DNA from: JADFUS01 sp036653215
GTDB taxonomy: Bacteria > Bacteroidota > Bacteroidia > Bacteroidales > Rikenellaceae
Direction: 5' to 3'
NCBI GenBank assembly: GCA_036653215.1
Contig: JAVVUK010000080.1
Span: 1-7,281 of the forward strand
Length of the DNA stretch: 7,281 nt
Under the pieces are notes generated by a model, which saw nothing but the letters and a program-made list of their open reading frames with translations, ran no database searches and had not been told where the DNA came from. Positions within the stretch are counted from its first letter, which is position 1. Each line of letters starts with the position of its first letter. The position numbers and the translations under genes are program-made. Below, piece after piece: positions 1 through 5,310 of this stretch.

Positions 1-935
1 ATTGTAACAACGCCTTGTGTAGAGCCATATTGGTCAACGACAACTGCAAGGTGTTCTTTGCGTGCTTGAAACTGAAGTAGAAGATCTTTGGCAAATGCCT
101 CGTCGTCGATAAAGATAGGCTTACGCATAAGTGCTTTCCAATCGAAATTTGGGGTGTTGATATGTTCTATTATGTCTTTAACATACATCACTCCTATTAT
201 ATGGTCTATGTCGTCTTGATATACCGGAATACGAGAATAGCGAGACGATATGAAAGTTTCTTTTATATCATCAAAACTATTACCTATCTCACAAGCCACC
301 ATGTCTGTTCTGTGGGTCATGATCTCATCTACCTTAGCATCTACAAACCAACCTAAACCAGTTAATATCTTACGGTCGTTTGGAGACGACGACTTAGAAA
401 CGATCTCTACCGCCTCAGAAAGTTCTTCTAAAGATATGCTTTTATCATCACCATCAGATGACATACTAACTCCGTCGTTAGGCTTAATCTTAGTTAAAAT
501 CCATGTTAGAGGGTATAGCAAGAATACACATATGTTGATTATGTATATGTTGTGTAGTATAAAACGTGTCTTTGACGACCTTACAGCTAAAGCAGGTATT
601 GTGTATACTAAGAGAGAGAGTAGTATTATGCTGCTGATGGCTGTGGCTATAAGAGTATGATTTGTAGTTAAACAATATCTACTTAACAACAGAAATAGCA
701 GAATGGTGATTATGGTAGATAGGATTATGGTTGCATGGGTGATGGTTACACTGATCCTATCACGAGCATAGAGAAGCCTTTCAACACTCGTTTGATTAGT
801 GGCTTTGATGTCTTCTAATATAACATTGTCATTGAGTAGCTCAAATGACATTCTAAAATTTGATATTGCATTTAAGGTGATTGATAATAAAACTAATATT
901 ATGGCTATCACCATGGGGTTATAAACGTCGTCCAA
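1..935 (-). CDS. gldE: GldE-type CNNM/CBS-domain membrane protein, C-terminus cut off by window edge
   Basis: Partial gene: 311 codons are visible and the 3' end lies beyond position 1. The protein has a short N-terminus and a membrane domain of the CNNM (DUF21) type with about three hydrophobic helices (residues about 8-24, 64-86 and 95-117, perhaps a fourth near 128-148). Two CBS domains follow: the first at about 203-262 (EIMTHRTD, SRIPVYQ, GVMYVKDI), the second from about 269 and cut at VVVDQYGSTQGVVT. This order matches CorC/HlyC-like proteins and best fits GldE of Bacteroidota; the CorC_HlyC tail would lie outside the window. Relatives are linked to Mg2+/Co2+ transport, and GldE to gliding in Flavobacterium, but gldE-like genes occur in non-gliding Bacteroidales too. 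The membrane domain is unusually divergent. The frame is closed by TAG at 960-962. I chose TTG at 933-935, giving MDDVYNP, because it lies about 25 bases after the predicted transcription start; ATG at 912-914 is the alternative but would clip the first helix. No clear Shine-Dalgarno is seen. Confidence 0.85.
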   Translation of the reverse strand, partial: MDDVYNPMVIAIILVLLSITLNAISNFRMSFELLNDNVILEDIKATNQTSVERLLYARDRISVTITHATIILSTIITILLFLLLSRYCLTTNHTLIATAISSIILLSLLVYTIPALAVRSSKTRFILHNIYIINICVFLLYPLTWILTKIKPNDGVSMSSDGDDKSISLEELSEAVEIVSKSSSPNDRKILTGLGWFVDAKVDEIMTHRTDMVACEIGNSFDDIKETFISSRYSRIPVYQDDIDHIIGVMYVKDIIEHINTPNFDWKALMRKPIFIDDEAFAKDLLLQFQARKEHLAVVVDQYGSTQGVVT

Positions 936-966
936 TGAAGTATTGTTTAAATTAACTCTCTAATGA

Positions 967-998
967 CAAAGATATAAATAAAAAACGAGATAAGCAAT
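967..998 (-). promoter_or_regulatory. Bacteroidota-type promoter for gldE
   Basis: On the minus strand a -7 element TATCTTTG (974 to 967) matches the Bacteroidota consensus TAnnTTTG. A TTG (997 to 995) lies 20 bases upstream of it, the usual place of the -33 element. Transcription would start near 958-962, giving a leader of about 25 bases before the TTG start of gldE. The spacer consists of the 3' arm and T-tract of the preceding tRNA terminator. Called from the consensus only. Confidence 0.6.
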
Positions 999-1010
999 TT
1001 GCTTATCTCG
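980..1010 (-). terminator. Rho-independent terminator after tRNA-Gln
   Basis: A perfect inverted repeat pairs CGAGATAAGC (986-995) with GCTTATCTCG (1001-1010) around a 5-base loop, AAATT on the minus strand; one further A-T pair is possible inside the loop. Read on the minus strand it is followed by six T residues (985 to 980) and preceded by seven A residues (1017 to 1011), so the stem can extend. It starts about 8 bases past the tRNA 3' end. The A and T flanks on both sides mean it could also stop plus-strand transcription. Confidence 0.9.
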
Positions 1011-1018
1011 TTTTTTTG

Positions 1019-1089
1019 TTGACCTACGAAGATTCGAACTTCGAACGACTGAACCAAAATCAGCTGTGTTACCATTACACCATAGGTCA
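1019..1089 (-). tRNA. trnQ: tRNA-Gln, anticodon UUG
   Basis: A complete 71-base cloverleaf can be folded by eye. The acceptor stem TGACCTA/TAGGTCA has 7 of 7 pairs. The D stem is GTGT/ACAC with loop AATGGTA. The anticodon stem GCTGA/TCAGT has one G-U pair, and its loop TTTTGGT places TTG at positions 34-36, which reads CAA and so charges glutamine. The variable region is CGTT, the T stem is CGAAG/CTTCG and the loop is TTCGAAT. The discriminator base is A (1019). CCA is not encoded, since CAA follows, so it must be added after transcription. It has its own promoter upstream and terminator downstream, and is the only RNA gene I find in the window. Confidence 0.97.
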
Positions 1090-1110
1090 GCAAGGATCTT
1101 TTTCGTGGCA

Positions 1111-1142
1111 CAAATGTAGTGAGAATATATTTATCATCCAAA
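1111..1142 (-). promoter_or_regulatory. Bacteroidota-type promoter for tRNA-Gln
   Basis: On the minus strand TTTG (1142 to 1139) is followed, after exactly 20 bases, by TACATTTG (1118 to 1111). This agrees fully with the Bacteroidota housekeeping pattern TTTG-N19-21-TAnnTTTG. The start would fall near 1102-1106, leaving a leader of about 15 bases before the tRNA 5' end at 1089. It begins 15 bases after the stop codon of the histidine kinase gene, with no hairpin between them, so read-through from that gene could add to tRNA transcription. Confidence 0.75.
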
Positions 1143-1157
1143 TATTTCCGTGTTTTT

Positions 1158-2330
1158 TTATAGACGTTTTAGTTCTATACGCATTGTTGTGCCTTTGTCA
1201 ATCTCCGAATGAGCCACATATATTTTCCCTTTGTGGTATTCTTTTATTATACGTCTGCTTAGTGATAACCCTAATCCCCAGCCTCGTGTCTTTGTTGTAA
1301 ATCCGGGATTGAATATTTTCTCAAACGATGACTTCGGCATTCCTTTACCAGTATCGGCAACGTCGATATATATGTATTTATCGTCGTCTGAGGTGGTGAC
1401 GGTGATAGAGCCTTTCCCTTGAACAGCGTCTATTGCGTTTTTAATTAGATTTTCGATAACCCAATCAAAAAGTGCTTCGTTGACCATTGCTTGAAGAGGA
1501 TTGGTCTCGTTGTTTATATATGTGAGATTTGCGTTCTTAGGAATTCGCTTTTGAAAATAAGAGACCGTGCCGCTTATTATCTCTTTTATGTTACGTGGCT
1601 CAATTTGCGTTGTCGAGCCGATTTTTGAGAAACGGTCAACAACTTTAAGAAGCCTTGAGATATCTTTGTTTATCTCTTCAAGAGCTATGGGGTCTGCATT
1701 TTGCGATTTCAGATATTCAAGCCATCCGAGTAGAGAGGAGGTAGGGCTGCCTAACTGGTGAGCTGTCTCTTTAGCCATCCCTATCCACACCATGTTTTGT
1801 TGGTTTCGGATTGAGGATCGTAGCGTTATATAGCTAAAAAGCACAAATATCCCGATGATACAAAGTTGTATATAAGGGAATAGCTTAAGTAAGGTCAAGG
1901 TTGAAGACTCTTGATAGAATATATAATGTTTAACTCCGTTGAAACCATTTACGACAATAGGGTTGTTGCTCCGTGCCATGCGTGTTATGAAAAGTTGCAA
2001 CTTTGCAGGGTCTTTGGTGATTAGCTTGGGGATGTTACGATAACTTATAACTTTGAGATTGTCGTCTGTCATGATTGTCGGGATTGTGGTATTTGTCCCG
2101 ACGATGTCTATTGCTAAGGTCTTGAAGTTTTGTTCGTATTCTTGATTGTCATTGCCGAGTTGTGATATCGCCATAGACCATAGACGTACCTCTTGAACTT
2201 CTTTTGCACGTAGCTCTTCTGCTATACGACCTGAGAGGAGTAATGAGCCGATAGCTATGATGGTACATATAAAGATAAACAGCAGTTTCCCATTAAAGAG
2301 AAGCTGCCGTATATTTAGTTTTATAGTCAT
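1158..2330 (-). CDS. Membrane sensor histidine kinase, Bacteroidota type, orphan
   Basis: A 390-residue inner-membrane sensor kinase that would autophosphorylate on histidine and pass the phosphate to an unidentified response regulator. A first membrane helix lies at about residues 14-33 and a second at about 152-171, enclosing a sensor region of about 118 residues, probably periplasmic, that I do not recognise. No HAMP or PAS domain is evident. The phosphoacceptor is His191 in AKETAHQLGSP. The ATPase core shows an N box (WVIENLIKNAID, Asn294 and Asn298), a G1 box (DTGKGMP, 326-332), an F-box region (FEKIFNPGFTTK) and a G2 box (GWGLGLSLS, 350-358). The residue after the phosphoacceptor is Gln where classical HisKA proteins have Glu or Asp. 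I believe this HQLG(S/T)P form is common in Bacteroidota kinases. The start ATG lies 8 bases after the stop of the DUF975 gene, so the two are probably cotranscribed. No response regulator is present in the window, and the ligand cannot be read from the sequence. Confidence 0.93.
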   Translation of the reverse strand: MTIKLNIRQLLFNGKLLFIFICTIIAIGSLLLSGRIAEELRAKEVQEVRLWSMAISQLGNDNQEYEQNFKTLAIDIVGTNTTIPTIMTDDNLKVISYRNIPKLITKDPAKLQLFITRMARSNNPIVVNGFNGVKHYIFYQESSTLTLLKLFPYIQLCIIGIFVLFSYITLRSSIRNQQNMVWIGMAKETAHQLGSPTSSLLGWLEYLKSQNADPIALEEINKDISRLLKVVDRFSKIGSTTQIEPRNIKEIISGTVSYFQKRIPKNANLTYINNETNPLQAMVNEALFDWVIENLIKNAIDAVQGKGSITVTTSDDDKYIYIDVADTGKGMPKSSFEKIFNPGFTTKTRGWGLGLSLSRRIIKEYHKGKIYVAHSEIDKGTTMRIELKRL

Positions 2331-2338
2331 TATCTATA

Positions 2339-2968
2339 TTAACAGCAGCTGCAATTGTTGGCTTCAGAGCATGGGGTATAACCTTCTTTTAAGTCATTAT
2401 AGAAGCCTGCTTGTGCAGTTGTGATATATGGTACAAACCATATAGATCCGATACCAAGTGTGAGAAGAGACAAGAAGCCCCAACCTATGAAACGTAGGTT
2501 AAGTAAGAAATAAGCCATTTTATAGCCTCTCATCAGATCTTCGCTTTTACGAAGAGCTGCCGATGGTGTTATGTTGTCGTCTTCAGCTAAGATGAACATC
2601 ACTTGAGAATAAGAGAACGATTTTATTATTCCCGGAACGATGAAAAGAAGTGTCCAAAGGAGAATGTAGATCGTCATCATGATATACGTTAAGACCGCTC
2701 TAATATAAAAGACTTTAAACCAACGGAAAAGAATAGGGTACTCGTTGAATATGCCTGCTTTTATGTCTAAGCAATATTTGGTATAACCAAGTGTTAGCGG
2801 AGCTAATATAAAGACAGTAAGCACTGTCATGTGTGGTGAAAGGCTTAAGATGAACGATACAACAATAGATATGACGAGGTATATTGTTGTAACCATAGCT
2901 GCCTCACCCCATTTCCCAGAAAGCGAAACCTTTGCTTCTGAAACGATTTCTTTGTTTGATTTGCTCAT
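2339..2968 (-). CDS. DUF975 family integral membrane protein
   Basis: A 209-residue membrane protein of unknown function. The N-terminus (residues 1-22, with EAKVSLSGKWGEAA) is the soluble opening typical of DUF975 proteins. Hydrophobic helices follow at about 24-42, 46-62 and 90-112, and a long one or a pair at 152-180. The family signature is clear: LLFIVPGIIKSFSYSQ (107-122), then AEDDNITPSAALRKS, an amphipathic stretch before the last helices, then WFVPYITTAQAGFYNDL. The length is close to the family norm. The C-terminus ends in a small cysteine-rich tail with Cys200, 206, 208 and 209, which I do not recognise as part of the domain. There are 36 bases between it and the methyltransferase gene upstream, with no hairpin, so read-through from that operon is possible; a weak promoter candidate also lies there. 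The histidine kinase gene follows after 8 bases. A joint role with the kinase is only inferred from position. Confidence 0.88.
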   Translation of the reverse strand: MSKSNKEIVSEAKVSLSGKWGEAAMVTTIYLVISIVVSFILSLSPHMTVLTVFILAPLTLGYTKYCLDIKAGIFNEYPILFRWFKVFYIRAVLTYIMMTIYILLWTLLFIVPGIIKSFSYSQVMFILAEDDNITPSAALRKSEDLMRGYKMAYFLLNLRFIGWGFLSLLTLGIGSIWFVPYITTAQAGFYNDLKEGYTPCSEANNCSCC

Positions 2969-2989
2969 AATTTGAGTGTTTTAATGCAG

Positions 2990-3018
2990 TAAAGTTATAA
3001 AATATTATCCAATTACAA
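2990..3018 (-). promoter_or_regulatory. Possible weak promoter for the DUF975-kinase pair
   Basis: On the minus strand TAACTTTA (2997 to 2990) matches TAnnTTTG except at the last base, and a TTG (3018 to 3016) lies 18 bases upstream. The start would fall near 2983, about 15 bases before the DUF975 ATG. The upstream element overlaps the last codons of the methyltransferase gene. One mismatch and a short spacer in AT-rich DNA make this tentative. Confidence 0.3.
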
Positions 3019-3730
3019 AAATTGCATTATTTTTTCGGAGGTCGAATTTTGAAAGATCACTTTTGCGCCATTCGTTGACCGTTAAGGTCTTTATCTGTTC
3101 AGCTGCTGCCGATATATTGATTGCTATTGTCAACCTCATAGTTGGAGATAGCTTTTCAAGGAGGGCGGCAACGAGAGTCTCATTGCGATATGGTGCTTCG
3201 ATAAAAATTTGTGATTGTCCTTCAGCCGTTGCTCTGTGTGCTAATTCTTTGATGCGTTTTGTACGAGCGTCTTCTTTAATCGGAAGATAACCGTTAAAGG
3301 CGAAAGATTGACCATTCATGCCAGATGCCATGAGTGACATTATGATAGAGGAAGGACCTACAAGTGGGATAACACGAACGCCTTTTCTGTGGGCGGCGGC
3401 AACAAGTTCTGCTCCCGGATCGGCAATGGCAGGAACGCCTGCTTCCGACATTATGGCACAATTTTCTCCATCGAGGATAGGACGTAAAAGTTCTTCTACC
3501 TCTTGTGAAGGGGTGTGTTCGTTTAACTCAACAAAGGTTAGTGAGTCTATCACGATACCCAATTTACACTTGCTTATGAAACGTCTTGCCGTGCGAGTGT
3601 TTTCGACAACAAAATAGTTAATCCCTTTTAATATATCAAGGTTATATTGAGGAAGATGTTTTATTGAGTCTTCATCTTCTGAAATAGGGGTTGGCATTAA
3701 ATATATAATGCCACTATTATCATTATTCAT
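3005..3730 (-). CDS. RsmI-like SAM-dependent methyltransferase (tetrapyrrole methylase fold)
   Basis: A 241-residue soluble protein of the family that includes RsmI, the enzyme that 2'-O-methylates C1402 of 16S rRNA using S-adenosylmethionine. The family motifs appear in order: YLMPTPI (10-16), ENTRTARRF (43-51), SEAGVPAIADPG (95-106), LVGPSS (123-128), FNGYLP (145-150) and FIEAPYRN (176-183). Compared with canonical RsmI (E. coli about 286 residues) it is shorter and ends at the core, without the extra C-terminal domain. PTPIGN is replaced by PTPISE and SDAGTP by SEAGVP. It therefore looks like the second, shorter RsmI relative seen in Bacteroidota rather than RsmI itself, and its substrate is not known to me. 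I give no gene symbol for that reason. Its ATG overlaps the last 8 bases of the upstream FKBP lipoprotein gene, suggesting translational coupling. No signal peptide is seen. Confidence 0.85.
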   Translation of the reverse strand: MNNDNSGIIYLMPTPISEDEDSIKHLPQYNLDILKGINYFVVENTRTARRFISKCKLGIVIDSLTFVELNEHTPSQEVEELLRPILDGENCAIMSEAGVPAIADPGAELVAAAHRKGVRVIPLVGPSSIIMSLMASGMNGQSFAFNGYLPIKEDARTKRIKELAHRATAEGQSQIFIEAPYRNETLVAALLEKLSPTMRLTIAINISAAAEQIKTLTVNEWRKSDLSKFDLRKNNAIFVIG

Positions 3731-4796
3731 CTAAATCTTCTTCTCTTTTTGCTGCTTCGGCAGGAGATAGCACGTGTATGAAAAATATAAGTGGCGTATA
3801 TACAGGCAGTAGAGTTGCATTTTGTTCATATTTACCACTATTCCCATAGCAATATGATGCATCGGCTATAAAAATAGCTTGTTCACCAAGTTTCATAGTT
3901 GAGATGACGTGCCTCCATGCTTTGATCATGCCGCTATAATTAGAAGTATCACGTCTGTTATAGGTATAGGTTATGGGTTTATATTTACTACTTGGGTTGT
4001 ATATACGACGCTCTTCGGCAATTCCTTTTAAAGAAGTGTCAAACACAAAACCGTTAGGCAGGTATCCTATATAGTCTATCATGAGCGATGTGTCTGAAGG
4101 AATAGTGTCTTTAGCTATATTATTTTCTACTAATATATCTTTATAGATGCCTTTTTTTACAGGAATGCTTTCTTTGCTGAAATGCGCCTTCACATAATCG
4201 GAGATTAGATATTCTTGTGCTATTAAGGGTTTGTTTACTATCGAATCGAGTGTTAGACTTATATGTACTATTTTCCCGGCAGGAAGATAACGATTTCCTG
4301 TAAATCCTAAATAGATGCTATCTACTTTATTACCGCCATAAGCCCATCCCACAGATAGATACATCTCAGCGGTATCACCCTTGCTCATAGTTTTCAATGC
4401 TTCATAAATGGCAGCATTCATGCCGTTGTAATGATAATAATATTTAAGGACGAAGGTGAAAGGTACATAGTTGGTCTTATTGCTAAATTTCCCTAAGATA
4501 CGTGCTGTCTGAGCATTTGTGTTTGCAACATAGTTTCCATCGAGCGTTTTGACACAATAAGAGATCCCGACAACAGAAGTGTCGACAGGTGGATTAGACT
4601 TTGTTATGTTGGGGTCGTGAGTTATAGATAGGTAAAAGCCCTCTTTATATTTAGGAACATCAGGCTTATTTTTTTCCATCCACGCATCTAATGTCTGGAT
4701 GCTGGTTATGCTATTGCTATCTGATAAATCGTCTCCTGTGCATGAAAGCACAAATAAGAACAAAAGACCAGTAATTAATATATTATTATTTTTCAT
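3723..4796 (-). CDS. Lipoprotein with two FKBP-type peptidyl-prolyl isomerase folds
   Basis: A 357-residue predicted lipoprotein. The signal peptide (MKNNN, then a hydrophobic run) ends in the lipobox VLSC, so Cys19 would be lipidated after cleavage. A linker leads to two FKBP-like modules. Module 1 (about 50-190) keeps the fold pattern (ISYCVKTLDG, EALKTMSKGDTAEMYLSVGWAYG, HISLTLDSI). The FD pair is replaced by VANTN, and the active-site Trp region reads AAIYEAL. Module 2 (about 205-345) looks more complete, with DYIGYLPNG, Phe252-Asp253, Trp294 in MIKAWRHV, Tyr317 in YCYG and FFIHVL at the end. Module 2 may thus be the catalytic one, with a long insert between the FD pair and the Trp. GldI and other Bacteroidota FKBP lipoproteins are the nearest relatives I can name. 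The gene starts within the last 11 bases of the upstream FKBP gene and ends 8 bases into the methyltransferase gene. Likely role: folding of envelope proteins (inference). Confidence 0.85.
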   Translation of the reverse strand: MKNNNILITGLLFLFVLSCTGDDLSDSNSITSIQTLDAWMEKNKPDVPKYKEGFYLSITHDPNITKSNPPVDTSVVGISYCVKTLDGNYVANTNAQTARILGKFSNKTNYVPFTFVLKYYYHYNGMNAAIYEALKTMSKGDTAEMYLSVGWAYGGNKVDSIYLGFTGNRYLPAGKIVHISLTLDSIVNKPLIAQEYLISDYVKAHFSKESIPVKKGIYKDILVENNIAKDTIPSDTSLMIDYIGYLPNGFVFDTSLKGIAEERRIYNPSSKYKPITYTYNRRDTSNYSGMIKAWRHVISTMKLGEQAIFIADASYCYGNSGKYEQNATLLPVYTPLIFFIHVLSPAEAAKREEDLDE

Positions 4797-5310
4797 CTCT
4801 CTTTATTATGTCTACTATTTGTATTTCAAATGCAAGTGCAGTATATGGCGGTACCATGCTATGCCAATCGTCGCCATAGCCTAAATTGAAAGGCATGATG
4901 GCAAGTATAGACTCTCCTTTTGTAACCCATTTCAGAGCACCTGCTAATCCGGGAATTAGAGGTGTAGTGCCCCATTTTATCCCAAAAGGAACTAACATCT
5001 CTTTAGGGGTTGTGAGCTTTTCTTTTTCTGCAACCTCTTTAATATTGGTTGTTATTATAGAGTCTGGCTTTGTGGTGAAATTCATTGCTGTGTAGTTAAT
5101 ATATACGGAGTCACCCACAGATATGGTAGAAGCACCAATCTCGCCAATTTCTGTTACGATAACATAGACACCATCTTGTATTTGGTGTGGATATTTCGAA
5201 ACAAAAGACTCAATAGATTTTGTTTGTGAGGTTAGATTTGTATCATAATCCTCATCATCACAACCATAGATCGCAAAGGTAAGTAAAATTAATATTAATT
5301 TACGCATCAT
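4786..5310 (-). CDS. Small FKBP-fold lipoprotein
   Basis: A 174-residue predicted lipoprotein. The signal peptide MMRKLILILLTFAIYGC carries a lipobox ending at Cys17, followed by an acidic stretch (DDEDYD), a common feature of Bacteroidota lipoproteins. One FKBP-like domain covers about residues 45-168. Visible family patterns are GDSVYINYTAM (66-76), LIPGLAGALKWVTKGE (118-133), LGYGDD (143-148, Tyr145 matching the conserved active-site Tyr), VPPYTALAFEIQIVDI at the end. The FD pair expected after the first strand is replaced by SIITTN, and the usual Trp by Leu122. Isomerase activity is therefore doubtful, and a chaperone-like or binding role is possible. The gene starts at ATGATG inside the last 11 bases of the M3 peptidase gene, and its end overlaps the next FKBP gene by 11 bases. 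The second ATG (5305-5307) is an equally good start. Confidence 0.85.
   Translation of the reverse strand: MMRKLILILLTFAIYGCDDEDYDTNLTSQTKSIESFVSKYPHQIQDGVYVIVTEIGEIGASTISVGDSVYINYTAMNFTTKPDSIITTNIKEVAEKEKLTTPKEMLVPFGIKWGTTPLIPGLAGALKWVTKGESILAIMPFNLGYGDDWHSMVPPYTALAFEIQIVDIIKRDEK

Noticed and set aside
250..660. Plus-strand open frame of 136 residues
   Set aside because: It lies wholly antisense to the well-conserved membrane and CBS coding sequence of gldE and shows no family motifs.
1..935. gldE as evidence for gliding motility
   Set aside because: gldE-like genes occur in many non-gliding Bacteroidales, and no other gliding gene is visible here.
1019..1089. tRNA-Gln as an integration site
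   Set aside because: I see no repeated tRNA 3' end, integrase or foreign-looking genes near it; the neighbours look like core genes.
1143..1160. T-run just past the histidine kinase gene as a terminator
   Set aside because: The T-run is on the plus strand, so it reads as A residues in the kinase transcript, and no stable hairpin accompanies it.
947..1300. Short open frames on both strands across the tRNA region (947-1141 minus, 1016-1300 plus)
   Set aside because: They run through the tRNA gene, its terminator, or the 3' end of the kinase gene, and their sequences look like translated tRNA and AT-rich spacer.
3063..3617. Plus-strand open frames opposite the methyltransferase
   Set aside because: The minus strand carries a full set of RsmI-family motifs, and the plus-strand frames are low-information shadows of it.
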